Notes: generated by a model not told the origin, from the sequence alone. Counted from the stretch's first letter, positions 23,525-36,900 are shown. The stretch: DNA of 64,000 nucleotides from Cryptomeria japonica (GCF_030272615.1 NC_081411.1:836678136-836742135); one strand, 5' to 3'. Program-made: numbers and translations.

Positions 23525-23974
23525 ACCATACTTGCAGATGATATAATTAAGAATAAAGAGAGCTACTTGTTTACTGGTTGCCTTGATGAGCGGAACTACT
23601 TCTACCCACTTAGTGAAGTACTTAGTGGTAGTGATAATAAATTTGTGTCTGTTAGATGATGGAAGATATATTTGGCCAATTAGATCAAATGCCCACTGTT
23701 GGAAGGGCCAATGTGTCACAAAGGGTATGAGATCCCTTGTTGGAGCATGTATAAGGTGCCCATGCAACTGACACTTTTCATAGGTTTTAGCAAATCTAAT
23801 AGCTTCTTTTTCCATTTCCAGCCAGTAGTAGCCATCTCTTAGTAGTTTTCATGCTAAAGTTAGATCGTTCGAATGGGATCCACAAACACCTTCATGAACC
23901 TCGAATAATCCGCATTGGGACTCCTCAGTTTCTAGACATCTAAGAAAAGTATTGTCTAAACCTTGCCTGAATAG
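23525..23974 (-). pseudogene. E4 integrase, zinc-binding and first catalytic part
   Basis: Minus-strand translation starts at the E2 insertion point: FRQGLDNTFLRCLETEE, EVHEGVCGSH, LLRDGYYWLEMEKEA and the H2C2 partner CQLHGHLIHAP. It then enters the core with WPFQQWAFDLIGQIYLP (first catalytic Asp) and KYFTKWVEVVPL, ending ICKYGIP at the solo LTR. The preceding residues (YVIIADDL) lie on the far side of E2 at 31540-31570, so E2 splits this domain cleanly. Confidence 0.88.
23970..23974. repeat. E2 target-site duplication, left
   Basis: AATAG directly precedes the E2 LTR and is repeated exactly at 31535-31539. Confidence 0.9.
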
Positions 23975-25164
23975 TGTTAGGCCCAATATGGAAAGCTAAT
24001 GTACTGTGAGGGGAAGGGTGAATAAGTACTTCAAAACTTTTCTTCAACAATAACTTTACTGTTATCCATAAACCAAATAGTGCAGTAACATAATATAAAG
24101 CTAAAACAAGTAGATAACAATCATACATGATTCACCCCTTAGCACATATATTTTGGTTACGTAGAAACTCTTGGTTAGAGAGAAAAACTGTAGTGGGGAT
24201 GGCACCCACAACTTCACTACTGCAATAATAAAGGTTGCTCGGTTAGAGCTACATGTTTAGCTATTTCTGATAGCTTACCCTATTAGGAGTATCAAGATCT
24301 ATTAGATCTACCTTGCTAATGGATTTTACAACACTTAATCTAAATGATGCACCTGGTTAAAGGCTTTACAATTTATAGACTTGATTAGAGTCTTTTACCC
24401 TATTAAAGGTTTCTCTTACAACTTCAAAATATTACAATAAATCATTACAAATATCTGCAACTTTACATCTAGAATGTTATAGCAGATTCTATGTGTTTAG
24501 AATAAGATTACCTTGCTTATAGCATACCTCAGTAACCCATATAGTAACTCAGTAAACCCTTTCGTTTAATATGTTCTTTGACTGTTCTCTGAAATCCTTC
24601 TCGATGACCTCTGTGTCTCTGTAACAGTCATAACACTTAGTGCTTTCACATGTCTTGCTTCATATATTTCTATATCTTCCTTTCTGTCATGCTACATGCA
24701 TATATCTGATCTTAATCCATGTTGTATAAATAGATCTCTTATGTCGGTGATCCATTCATTGCGTTGATCTTACAAACATGATTTATCGAATGAATAACCA
24801 TGCAAAATATTTCATTGGTTAGATGACCTCAAAATCATACACAATCTTTAAGTGCAATTTCCAATGTGATAATGGTTAGATGTTCCTTGATCTTGTAACA
24901 CATTTCCATATGTATGTCCAGGTTCAATGAATCTGGTAACACATTTCACTCAGTGTTTATCAACTCGGTGTTTCATCTTTACTGCTCAGTAGACATGGAA
25001 TGATACTCGGTAGATAGCTCAGTGCATACTAGGCTCTATGACTACTTTCTTCTATAATCGACTGGACTGTGCATACCAACTGAATATTTCGGTACAGATA
25101 ACCGACTAGAGTATATAGAATAACTTTGAACATAAAACTAATGGCAACTTGATAAGTAGTAACA
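23975..25164 (-). repeat. E2 3' LTR
   Basis: 1,190 bp running TGTTAGGCCC...GTAGTAACA, the same length as its partner at 30345-31534. Confidence 0.95.
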
Positions 25165-25176
25165 ATCTCCCATTTT
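25165..25176 (-). other. E2 polypurine tract
   Basis: The minus strand reads AAAATGGGAGAT next to the LTR start. One base of the G-run differs from E1. Confidence 0.8.
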
Positions 25177-25556
25177 GACATTAGTTGAGATGTTTGACAA
25201 AAACTACTTTCAAAGTTATAACTCAATAATCTATATACTTGCAAAATTTGACTACTAACAGTATATACAATAGTCAATAAAATAATATATCCAGATGTAC
25301 TCCCCTTATCGATATATTGTACAAAACTTTGATTTTGCGTGCTCGGTGATCAATGTTCTGAGTGCACTTATTCTTTGCTTACTATTCTGTTCACTGCTCG
25401 GTTCACTACTCTTGGGTACTTTGCTTACTCTGCTCGGTATATTCCCCCTGTATACTACACTCCTATTGTTTGATATTATACTTTGATGCTTTGAATACTA
25501 TATCACTCCCCTTTTTTGACAAACATCAAAATTTAGTTACTATTCGGTGGTGGCAA

Positions 25557-28403
25557 CTAGTCAAAAATGGTTTTGTACTTTGTCTGTGCTTCGGTGAGAG
25601 TGACAAACAGGGCATCCTTTACACTATCTGTTAAAGAATTATGTGCTTGAATATCAGCCAATAATGATATTAAGCCGTCTAGACTGCTTCCCTCTTGTGT
25701 AGTAGATAAGTATGTGGCTCGGTTGATTTGTTCTTGGATAGATGAAAGATGAGGAAGGAACAATGTCTGAAGTGTCATTATGTCCATCCTGATCTTGTGT
25801 TCTTCATTTCTTAGGTCCAATTAGTCAGCCATGAGCTGTTGTAACTTTGTATAGAAATTCTAAATTGAATTGGGCTCTGTGGTCAAATTATTGGAGAGAT
25901 CGGTGATTTCTTTCTCAATTGCTTTTGTTTTATTTTTTATGTCTTTAATGAATAAAGAAAATGTGAGGCTTGATGACCTCAGTAGGTTGCTCAGTAGAGG
26001 CAACACTTTGGTCGATTTCTTTAGCCTCTTTAGTGTCATTTGGTGTCTCAGTACTTGGTGTCTCAGTTGCAGCATTTTTAGTGCTAGAAGGATCCTGAGA
26101 TGTCTGTTCTTGAGTAGTACCTTCTCTTGTTGTAGACTTGTGACCTTCGGTGCCTGTATCCGTATCCTGAGGGGTTTCGGTTGAGATTGGTTGATTGATT
26201 GATGGATAAAGTTGAACTTGTTCCAAGACTGATTCACTAGATACAAGTTTTGCATATGCATTGCCTTCTATCATTTCCTATTCCAGTGCCTCTGTATCAA
26301 TGATATCTTCATCTATTTGAATGGTGTCAGCAGGGTCTTGCTCAGTAACATCAGGATCTTGCTCGGTGACATCAACTATTTCAACTTCATCTTGCTCACT
26401 GACATCCTTGTTTCTAAAGATTTCCTGCCACTTTTCTTTTGTCTCATTTTCCACTTCAATATACAGCCCATTCATCAATTTTAAGGCTTTTTGTTTGACG
26501 AGGAACTTTGTGTGGTAGGTTGTCAGATGTTCTTTTATTTCGGCTACCAACATGTCAGGAAAGAGATGTATTAGACTTCTTTCTCTGATCTATTTCTTCG
26601 AGTCCAAGGCATATTGCCACCTACTATCAATATGTGCATATAATTCTTTTAGGAGAGAATTAGAGACTTCTAATGGGACTAATCAAAATTTCAAAAGTGT
26701 GCAGATGACAGCATCTTCAATTTGTCTCTATTCATCTTCATTTCTAGATTCATACTTAACATATCTAAATCCTCCAAATCCACCATATTCTTTTAGATTA
26801 GCACAAAAATTTTCAACATTATGTACATTTTCCTTCTTGATCTTGACAATTTGAAATTTGCTTGCATCCTTAGATTTGGTGTCACTAGACTCTTTTGCCA
26901 AAATGAGTCTTCGAGTAGATTTCTTGTAAGTTTTTGTTACCTTGGGAATAGTAACACTCTTTGTTTTCTTACTCAGTGAAGCTGCAGATGCTCTTGTGTT
27001 AGGTCACTTTGTTGGAGGAGTCGGTGAGGCCTTTGATGTGTCCTGTTTCTTTCTGTACAACACTTTTCCCTTAGGCAATTCGGTGCTCAGTGTTATAGCT
27101 GCCTCTTGGGCTTCAGATTCCTCTTTGGTAATGGCTATAGTGCCTTTGATAGGTGTGGAGGAAGAATTTTCTCAGAATTTCTCTGATAATGCCTTTATCA
27201 TCTTTGTTGCCTTTCTTGTAGCTTTGGGTACTACAATGCTCATTTTTACCTTTTCCTTCACTTCTTTGTAGGTTCCATACCTCAGCTCGCTAGCATGCCT
27301 TGGCAATGTGAGAAATGCATCAATTTGTTGTTGTGTGATGTCAAAATCAATCTCGTAACCCATAGGTGACAAAGATTGAGTTCTTGGTTCCACAACATTC
27401 ATATAACAGTAATCAGTGTCTACTTCAAAACATATGTCATCTTTGTATATTTCCACTAGCTTGGGTGGAATCCGGTACCTGTTATGCATTTTCTCTTGAA
27501 ATTTACTGAAGTAATCATCCATAATATCATTAAAATTATCACCTAACTTCTTAATGAAGTCATTGATCTGATGGGTGATTGGCCAGTGTAGTTCCCAAAC
27601 AACTTAACCGACTGATGGAAAGAATTTTTCAAAATAGAAAAACATGCATACAAGTAGTGATCCAAACTATAGTGTATTAGCCAAGTTGTTCTTCTTTGGC
27701 TTCCTAATGGTGTTCAAATTCTCAAACAGGTTTTTCAGCCACACCTCACATAGATCAATTTTTATTCCCTTTTTCACAATTTTGTATGCTAGGTCTACTA
27801 CTGCACAGGGTACACTATTTTCCCTTGCCGATTGGAAGAAACAGTAACCTAATACTCTAATGGAAAATTTTAGTTCTACATCAGTGACATTATTCAATTT
27901 CAATCCTCTACAATCTAATTCTACTCCGGTTAAAATGATTAATTCCTTCTATGATATCATCTTTTGGGCTCGGGCATGATCATAAATAGGGTAGCCGGTA
28001 ATCAGATGAATGATTTCCTTAGTAATCTTAAATGGTTTCTCTTCTATCCACATGAAATCATCGTGAACTTTGCTCAGAACAAACTTGACCCACTGGGGTT
28101 TGAACACACGGGGATAGGTTAGGGCTTTAGTTAATCCCTTGATCTTAATATGCTCATACTTGCTATTCAATTTACCATTGGTGCACAATTCATCATAGGT
28201 GTCTTTGATTTCAACATGACCGAGTTCTTCAACATGACATTTGGTGAAGAATCTCACATCCTTGACTAATAACACTCTATCTGGGATGAGTGAAAATGTG
28301 GTTTTGTCATCTGGTTCAGATGCAACTTTGGGAGTTAACGAGTATTTTAGTGAGGTCTTTTCTACATTCTAAAAATGATGGGATCTTGGATCTTAGGTGC
28401 CAT
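25557..28403 (-). pseudogene. E2 ORF2: large retroelement protein of unknown function
   Basis: It is collinear with E1 ORF2 from ATG 28403 (MAPKIQDPII) to 25557. There is a frame change near the start and a second one where ~500 bp are deleted at about 25960. Shared blocks include VKFVLSKVHDDFMWIEEKPF, YFQ/S-KFQEKMHNRYRIPP, LTLPRHASELRYGTYKEV and PLANT-specific-looking basic and acidic linkers. It has Gln codons (TQQQID, RKKQDTSK) where E1 has TAG. Both copies share a TGA just before PNTR, so this stop is older than the split or was tolerated. Function is unknown. Confidence 0.72.
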
Positions 28404-28950
28404 TTGTAGATTTTAGATAAAAACTAACAAAAGATCCTTAGGGTTTGAGGATTTTCAAATGGTAGATGCTTCACACTTAACAGATAATAATAACTTGATA
28501 AGATCAGTAAACCAGCTTAATAATACATTGAGATTGATGTAAATACCTTGAATTTTTCTTTGTAGAAGGTTCGATCGCCTTAGATTCGCTTTTCTCTACT
28601 CTCTCAAAAACTTGGTAAGTGAAAATGATCGTGTAAATGCTTTAAGTACATAATATACATTATCGGGCTTCGTGCGGGTTAGGTCAAAAACATTAAATGC
28701 ACTCGGTTCAACTAGACTTTCTTTTTTTTGCTTAAACCGAGTAACCAAACTTCCTTCATTTACTGACTTGATAGGTTTCCTGTATTCATCGACTGACATG
28801 TTTCCTGTATAGTGCTCCAAAAGACTTTGATAGAATTTCAAACTTTCTAATACATCTTTAACTATGCAGATTTTGACTTAAGTACATAATAAAATAGGAA
28901 CTGTTAAGATTTAATCTTGAGAGAATGCAGTCCCTTCATACCTTTACCGA

Positions 28951-30282
28951 TTAATTTGGAATAGGTGCACCTAACTTGGTAGGTAAGGTGCTTTCTTCAT
29001 TTGACACAATTTCCTTCTTTTTCCAAATCATCTGTAATTTGTCTTTTATTTCTTCAGTGTTTTTTCTAGGTTGATCTCTGCAATCTCCAGACAAGTGTCC
29101 AACTTTGTGACAATGAAAACATGCCATACTAGGATTTCTCCATGATCTTTGGTTGTTCATCCCAAACCTTATTAAGTAGTTGGCACTTATATGTTTGTAT
29201 CTTCCACAACATTCACACCATATCCTTGTATTATAATCCCATGGTACTGCAGAATATTGTCGGTAAGGATCTGTGTGAGCTCGGTAACCTCTAGCATTTG
29301 CTTGGTGTGCAGACCACATATAGTTCTTTTGCTTAAGCCAACACTTCTTGGTACTATGTCCATATCTATTGCAATTTTTACAAAACCCTTTGAATTTTGC
29401 CTTCTAATAATTGTTAACAGACTTTGTCCTACATTGATTAGATGTGTGACTATATTTATTTCAATTGTAACAATAACCATTGCTTGCCTTTTCTGATTTG
29501 GCACATGTTGGCAGTGTGACCTTGATTTCCATGGTAGCTGCAAATAGGCTTCTTTCTTTTGATGTTCTTCTTGATTCCATCTTGCTTTGATGATTCTCCT
29601 CTCTCGGTAGTATGGATTCCCTTCTCGATAGAGTCTTTTCCTTTGTAACCGAGTCCTACATCTTTGTTGGGTCATCTTGTATTCAGTTACTCATCCAACA
29701 TCTTTGATGCTTCATAACTCTTCTTCAGTGTTTCTTTGGATTTCTTCTCTATTCAAGTTCATTGGTCAACCTTGATACTTCAAGTTTCAATGCTTGATTC
29801 TCATCATCTTTCAAATTTGCTTCATGATGTGCATAACCTAGTTGATCTGATAGGTTTTGTTGAATTCCAGTCATCCTTGTGATTTCATCATCCTTATCAG
29901 ATACTAAGACTTCAAGTTGTTGTTTCTCTCTTTCTAGATCTCTTACTTTATCCTCAATTGTCCTCAATGCATCAAGATTTTCAGTCATCTGTGTGCTGAA
30001 ATATTCATGTTCTCTTTTCATTGCTTTTAGTTGATCAGTCAGTGCTTTTTTCTTTTCTTTCAATACTCCAATCATTTCTTCAGTCTCTTCAGATATACTG
30101 TTCTCAGATGATGTCTCAATTTGTTCCACTAACTCTTGAGAGTCCTGCAAATCATCAGATAATCTTCTTCTCACTTTTAGAGATATTTACATTTGCCTTT
30201 TTATGTCTGCAATCACTTGATTAGCATGATCCAGCTCTTCTTGCAGATACACAATCCTCTGAGATTGTTTATAGTCTCCCAT
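28951..30282 (-). pseudogene. E2 Gag-like ORF: coiled coil plus zinc knuckles
   Basis: It starts at ATG 30282 (MGDYKQSQRIVYLQEELDHA), ~50 bases after the primer site. The coiled coil is open from 30174 to 29749 where E1 has stops. The CCHC array at ~29500-28990 is damaged by frameshifts, but CECCGRYKHISANY and CFHCHKVGHLSGDC are readable in 28951-29319. Like E1 it lacks the N-terminal capsid-type domain, so that absence is a family trait. Confidence 0.78.
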
Positions 30283-30330
30283 TGATGAGATCTTTCTCTT
30301 TAGGCAGTTAAACCCTTTTCCAAGATTGAA

Positions 30331-30342
30331 GCTCTGATACCA
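30331..30342 (-). other. E2 primer binding site, initiator-Met tRNA
   Basis: The minus strand reads TGGTATCAGAGC two bases from the 5' LTR. Confidence 0.95.
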
Positions 30343-30344
30343 AT

Positions 30345-31534
30345 TGTTAGGCCCAATATGGAAAGCTAATGTACTCAGAGGGGAAGGGTGAATCAGTACT
30401 TCAAAACTTTTCTTCAACAATAACTTTACTATTATGCATAAACCAAATAGTGCAGTAACATAATATAAAGCTAAAACAAATAGATAACAATCATACATGA
30501 TTCACTCCATAACACATATATTCTGGTTACGCAGAAACTCTTGGTTAGAGAGAAAAACTGTGGTGGGGATGGCACCCACAACTTCACTACTGCAATAATA
30601 AAGGTTGCTTAGTTAGAGTTACATGTTTAGCTATTTCTGATAGCTTACCCTATTAGGAGTATCAAGATCTGTTAGATCTACCTTGCTAATGGATTTTACA
30701 ACACTTAATCTAAATTTTGCACCTAGTTAAAGGCTTTACAATTTATAGACTTGATTAGAGTCTTTTACCTTGTTAAAGGTTTCTCTTACAACTTCAAAAT
30801 ATTACAATAAATCATTACAAATATCTGCAACTTTACATCTGGAATGTTATAGCAGATTCTATGTGCTTAGAATAAGATTACCTTGCTTATAGCATACCTC
30901 AATAACCCATATAGTAGCTTGGTAAACCCTTCTATTTACTCCATTCTTTGACTATTCTCTAAAATCCTTCTCGGTGACCTCTATGTCTCTATAATAGTCA
31001 TAACACTTAGTGCTTTCACATGTCTTGCTTCATATATTTCTATATCTTCCTTTCTGTCATGCTACATGCATATATCTGATCTTAATCCATGTTGTATAAA
31101 TAGATCTCTTATGTTGGTGATCCATTCATTGCTTCGATCTTACAAACATGATTTATTGAATAAATAACCATGCAAAATATTTCATTGGTTAGATGACCTC
31201 AAAATCATACACAATCTTTAAGTGCAATTTCCAATGTGATAACGGTTAGATGTTCCTTGATCTTGTAACACGTTTCCATATGTATGTCTAGGTTCAATGA
31301 ATCTGGTAACACGTTTCACTCAATGTATATCAACTCAGTGTGTCATCTTTGCTGCTCGGTAGACATGGAATGATACTCGGTAGATAGCTTGGTGCATACT
31401 AGGCTATGTGACTACTTTCTTCTATAACCGACTGGACTGTACATACCGACTAAATATTTCGGTAGAGATAACTGACTAGAGTATATAGAATAACTTTGAA
31501 CATAAAACTAATGGAAACTTGGTAAGTAGTAACA
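30345..31534 (-). repeat. E2 5' LTR
   Basis: 1,190 bp with TG...CA ends, followed by the target duplication AATAG at 31535-31539. Confidence 0.95.
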
Positions 31535-31539
31535 AATAG

Positions 31540-34071
31540 GTCATCAGCAATGATGACATACTATGACATATTTCGGATTAGGTTACGTTTTTCATTTCGG
31601 GAAAGATTGGCAGGGACAACTTGGTCACGTGGGTAAGAGTAAATGTGGCTATAACGAGATGAGTCATGTCCAATAATAGAACAGACTACCTAGGACTCGA
31701 GAGAATCATAGGTAGGGTAATGTAACTCTTCCACCAGGAATTCAAAGCAAAAATTAGACTCCTGTAGCTATGGTATAGATGCCAAAGTAGCCATTGCATC
31801 TGCTGCTCTATTTGTTGTTCTAGGGATCTGCTGAAATGATACGGGGGTAAAATATTTATTGAGATCATCCACCATTCTCTTGTAAGGCATCAGTTTCTCA
31901 TCTCTTGTCTGATATAGATCATTGATTTGGTTGATAATGAGTTGAGAATCTCCATAGATGTGTAATTCAACAATCTTCCACTCGATGGCCAACTTGATCC
32001 CATTTACCAAAGCTTCATATTCTACAATGTTGTTTGTGCAAGGGAAGAGAATCTTATAATCTTTCGGAATTGAGTATTTCTAAGGAGTAATAAAAAGTAT
32101 TCCGGCACCAAAACCATGTTGAGTGAAAGACCCATCAAAGAACATCTTCCATGATTGTTTGGTAAGGTGCATGATTGATTCATCTGGGAATTCTATATGC
32201 AGAGGTTGATCGTTTGCAAGTGGAGCTTCAGCAAGTTGGTCTGCAATAACCTGTCCTTTTATGGTTGTACATTCCACATATTCAATGTCAAATTCTATAA
32301 GGACCATGACCCATTTGGCCAGTCTTCCTGTAAGCGTTGCTTTACTGAGAAGATACTTGAGTGGATCGATCTTGGCTACCAGCTTAATAGAGTGTGCCAA
32401 CATATAGTGCCTTAATTTTTGTGATGCAAAGACCAAAGAAAAGCATGCTTTCTCCATTATAGTATAATTCATTTCATACGACACCAAAGTTCTGTTGATG
32501 TAATAGATAGCTCGTTCTTTTTTATTGTCATCCGGTTGTGCCAAAAGTGCCCCCAATGAAGTATTTGTAGCTAATATGTATAGGATCAGTGGCTTACCTT
32601 GAATCAGTGGCATTAATATGGGTGGATTAGAAAGATATTCTTTGATTTATTGTAAATTTTGTTCACAATCTTTATCCCAGTTGTATTGAATCCCTTTCCT
32701 TAATACCTTCATAAAGGGTTGAGCTTTGTCTGCTAGCTGAGATATGAAACACCTTATTGACTGAAGGTGGCCTTGTAAACTTCTCATCTGACTGATATTC
32801 TTGGGTGGAGGCATTTCCATTATAGCTTGGATCTTTTCAAGGTCAACCTCAATTCCTTTTCTTGATATTATGTACCCAAGCAATTTTCCTGATGTTACTC
32901 CAAATGCACATTTTTTTGGATTTAAGTAGAGCTTGAATCTTTCCATTCTATTTAGTATGAGGCCTAGCTCTTGAATATGCATAGCTCTCTTCATAGTTTT
33001 TGCCAGGGTGTCATCAACATAATCTTCCATGTTTTTATGCATCATATCATGGAAGATAGTGGTTACTACTCTTTGATAAGTTGCTCCTACGTTCTTTAGA
33101 CCAAACGGCATAACATTCCAATAGAAGGTTCCCCACGCACATGTGAAAGCCATCTTCTCTTGATCTTTAGGTGCTATCTTGATCTAATTGTAACCAGAGA
33201 ATCCATCCATTAATGAATACATCTCATATCCAGCAGTCATATCTACTATCATGTCAATGTTGGGAAATGGAAAATCATCATTTGGACATGCCTTGTTGAG
33301 ATCCCTGAAGTGTGTGCAAACTCTTATAGATTTGTCTTTCGTTGATACAGGTACTATATTTGATATCCATTCTGCATAGTCTATAGCTCTGATAATTCCA
33401 ACTTTTAGCAATTTCTCTAGTTCAGCCTTAGCTAGCAGTGCCACATGAGGATGCATCTTTCAGATTTTTTGTTTGACTGGTTTTACTCCTGGTATAATAG
33501 AGAGATGATGCATGATGAGATCAGGATCTAGTCCTAGCATATCTGAGTATGTCCATCCAAAGTTGATCTTCTTTTCTATAAAAAGGTTGCTGAAATCCTT
33601 TAACTCTTCTGTTGATAGTGATTGAGCTAAATGAATGATGTGTGGTATCTCTTAAATCCCAATGTTTACTAGCTGAGTTGGCTCAATCAATATGGAAGAT
33701 CTCTCCTTGAAGTGACTTGGCAATATATCAAGTATCTCACCTTCAGGTGCCTCAGAGAGGTTTTCACCTTTAGGTACATCCTTTATTTTCTCTTTTTTAG
33801 AGTCTTACACTTCCACAATGTGGTTTTCGCCATCAGATCTTTTATTCTTATTTTTCTTGTTTTTGCGACTAAGATACCTGATATCTACTTTAGTCATATT
33901 TTCATTATGTTCGCTGGTGGAAGAGTACATGGGTTCAACTGCATTGAGGTAGTAGGCTAGTGTATAGTCATTGGCAAAGGTAGGTACATTCAAGGGCTGG
34001 TTATAAAGAGTATTATCAATCAGTTCTAAATGCATTAAGGATAAGGCTAGAATAGGCTCAAGGGAGTTCAT
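31540..34071 (-). pseudogene. E4 pol: RT, RNase H and second (archaeal-type) RNase H
   Basis: One frame on the minus strand. The RT entry has KINFGWTYSDMLGLDPDLIM and MHPHVALLAKAELEKLL. The RT core has DLNKACPNDDFPFPNID, MPFGLKNVGATYQR and the YVDD site at 33010-33021. RNase H 1 begins near LYILATNTSLGALL. The second RNase H has MFFDGSFTQHGFGAGI, VNGIKLAIEWKIVELHIYGD and NRAADAMATLAS, a Tat-lineage hallmark. It runs on into the integrase zinc-binding region up to the E2 insertion. In-frame stops include TAA 33805, a TGA near 33460, TAG 33184, TAA 32647 and TAG 32080. Several are at expected Gln codons (GYN-Q-IK, TP-Q-K). Confidence 0.9.
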
Positions 34072-35131
34072 GGTACTATCATCATGGCTTCAGACCGACC
34101 AGTCGATTTCTAGAAGACTACCTTGCATATGTGTCTCGAGACTATGAATAGTTACGACACAATTATCAAAATTCATGTTAGTATTTATTGGACCTAACCC
34201 AACTGACCTACTTCTATCATCGTCACCTACTTCAGACTAGACTACATATTGTGGTGTAACAGTAGATAGTATCTCATCATTCATGACAGAGTAGTCATAA
34301 TGCATTGTTGAATAGTTGTTGTCATAAATAGAGCTCCTGTCTGAGTCATCAAAGTCATAGGATGAAGTTGTTGACTCATCTTCAAGTGGCTTAGTAAAGG
34401 TATATATAGTATCAATACCTACATCTTTGATGCTGCAAGTTCCTTCATGATTTGGTTCATTAACTGCTTGTACTTGACACACTTGTGGACATGACTTTGA
34501 CGGTTATGTTAATCCCTGTCATTTGTTCCATTTAGTTTCTTCTGGACTGATGACTGGTTCTTTTTTTGTAGCTTCTAGTTCTTCTTGTGTAGTTCCCTAC
34601 CTGATTTGTCCTATCTCATTAGGAGGGTTGGTAGGTGAAGGAATTGCTTATGTTTTTTCATTCTTCAGCTGTCATTCATAGTCTTCTTGTCTTTTTAGTC
34701 TGATTTCTTCTATTTCCTTTTGCATTCTTAGGCGTATCTGCTCTTGTGCGTCATTTGTAATATCCCTAGACTCTTCAAGGGTTTCTGTATCTGAGATGTG
34801 ATCTGGACCCCATTCATAATCATTTGAATCAGTTTTTGTGTCATCTACTTGTTGTCTATCAGTATATGTGACTGGAACATTAAGTGGTGCAAACAATTCT
34901 CTGATCCTATATACTTTGTCTCTCATATCCTCTAGAACTTCTACTTCTTGGGGTATTATAGTTGATATAACTGGAACTTGGTTACCATTTGTTTCCTCTC
35001 TGGGTGGGCAATTCTGTTTGTTCATCGTCACACTCTTCCTGAGTTTGTTGATTATTAAGTTCTTGTGTTGTTAAAGGTAGTACCTTCTTCCACCTATGTT
35101 GATGGTGAGATGTGTGCGTCTGATCCGATTG
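34072..35131 (-). pseudogene. E4 pol linker between G-patch-like segment and RT
   Basis: Minus-strand sequence stays mostly open in one frame (34237-34482, 34672-35031), with acidic, Glu/Asp/Ser/Thr-rich composition and a Lys/Arg/Glu helix (EEIRLKRQEDYE). No catalytic motif is seen. Long linkers of this kind precede RT in Tat-like elements. Confidence 0.6.
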
Positions 35132-35300
35132 CTTTCATGGATCATATCCCAGTCTAGCTTTATCATTGATAGACTTAGTTTGTAACTGAATAGATTCAAC
35201 AATACCTTTTTGATGTTTGCCAAGAGGACCAGTACCTGAATATCCCATGTGTTGAAGCATCTTATAGCCAGGACCATATTGTGTTGGAGAAATCTCACAA
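35132..35300 (-). pseudogene. E4 G-patch-like segment
   Basis: The minus-strand frame shared with the protease reads YGPGYKMLQHMGYSGTGPLG, followed by KHQKGIVESI and ARLGYDP. The glycine spacing fits a G-patch, an RNA-binding module also found near the proteases of some animal retroviruses. It lies between protease and RT. Confidence 0.65.
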
Positions 35301-35749
35301 TGTCATAATTCTTTATCTGCACTGTCTTCTTTGAAGAGAGATTTAAGGACATCATCCCCTTCTATTTCACCTGCAAGAGAAGTAGAGGAATGTATAAAGG
35401 TTCCATCATAAATAACTTTTGGAGTTGAATTTTTTGGCCTCATACCCTCTGATGGTTTTCCTGACTGTCTTGGTGATGGAGGAAGAGACGTTCATGAGAG
35501 TATAGGCTCTATCTTGTAACCATCCATGCCAGTGTTTGTGATTCTCAGTTTCTCTTCCAAATCGTTCAGCAAAGATTTTGAACTTTTAGCTGCAGAAGCT
35601 ACTCTATTATTAGGAACAAAAGCATCAACACCCTATGTTAATGCATTACAGGTATAACTTGTATCGGCAGGAATACTGACTTCAACTCCATTATAGGGAA
35701 ATTTCAGGCATTGACGATACGTAGATGGTATTGCCTTCATTTCATGAAT

Positions 35750-36900
35750 CTATGGCCTACCCAGTAAGATGTTGTATGAAAGATGAAGATCCAGGACTTG
35801 AAAAATGACATCTCTTTCCATAGGTCCTACTCTAATTGGTAATGATACCAGTCCCTTAGAAGTTCTTTCCTCTTCATCATAAGCCTTGATTGTTATCTTC
35901 TTTGTTGGATCAATGACATTCTCAAAAAATCCCAGTTGTGTCAATAGATTGTAGGTACAAATATTCAACCCAGTGCCTCCATCTATCGAAACACGTTTAA
36001 TGCGGTGTTTATGAATCATGGCTTGAATGTGTAATGGCTGGTTATGTGGGTGACTCAATGAATTATCATCTTCTTTGGAGAATGTGAGATAATGAGGTGA
36101 AGTCAGGTGACCCACCATAGATTGAAACCGATCTACGTCTAAGTCTTTAGGGACACTGGTAGTAAGTAGAGCCTTGTCTAGGACCTCTTTATGAGCAGAA
36201 AAGATCTTAAGCAGTTCTAAAATGGAGATTTGAGCATTGGTTCTCTTCAATTGTTTGGCAATACTATAACCAGGAGAAGACGATGAAGCTGGTTGTTTTG
36301 ATTTAGCCATGATTGTGTCTGTTTGTCTATTTGGCAGTTTTGATGTCGTTTGATCAAAAGTTGGGGGACTAGTTCCTGGGAGAGAAATATTCCTTTGAGC
36401 ACAAGTCACAACATTAGTAGTCTATGTTTGACTTTGATGATCCTGGACTATAATCACATTGCAATATTTAGGTTGAACAGGTTCAATCATGTTGATCACA
36501 TTATCGTGATTAGTGTAAGTATAATTGACTCTAGCTCCTCCCTTGGATTTTGAGGATTCTCCTTGTTCATAATTGGGTAAGGGATCTTTAAAAGCCTTAT
36601 GATTAGCATTAGTTGTGTGACTTCCAATAATGATCTTGCCTGCATTAATGAGATCTTGGATTTCATGTCTGAGTTTCATGCAGTGGTTTATGTTATGTCC
36701 CTTGTTCCGATGGTAGTCACAGTATAAATTTTCTCTCCAACATTTGGGTCTAATTTCTGGGTCATATGGTCTAGAATTGTCTAGTAATGTTATTAGATTA
36801 TTTGCCAATAAAGTTTTAAAAGCCGATTCATATGATTCATCTAGAGGAGAAAAATCACGCTTAGGCTTTGAAAGCCAAGGTTTTTCTTTAAACCACTCCC
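35750..36900 (-). pseudogene. E4 Gag C-terminus and retropepsin-like protease
   Basis: On the minus strand (frame differing from the Gag N-terminus by a frameshift): FSPLDESYESAFKTLL, then the zinc-finger-like YCDYHRNKGHNINHCMKLRH and EIQDLINAGK. These are followed by ISILELLKIFSAHKEVLDKA, the protease active-site region VSIDGGTGLNICT and the flap/end YNILLGRP at 35750. DGG in place of DSG or DTG is common in this lineage. The next stop follows LLGRP. Confidence 0.85.

Larger units (their letters stand above)
23975..31534 (-). mobile_element. E2: complete non-autonomous two-ORF LTR retrotransposon, family A
   Basis: 7,560 bp with two 1,190-bp LTRs (TG...CA), a perfect 5-bp target duplication, an initiator-Met primer site and a polypurine tract. 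It has the E1 plan: a Gag-like coiled-coil/zinc-knuckle ORF and a large ORF2, with no pol. LTRs differ at only a few positions per line, so it is younger than the E4 element it interrupts. Relative to E1 it lacks roughly 500 bp of ORF2 around 25960. It proves that elements lacking pol were mobilised as units. Confidence 0.93.

Noticed and set aside
35071-35355. 94-codon minus-strand frame
   Set aside because: A shadow of the G-patch-like segment, which is read in the neighbouring frame.
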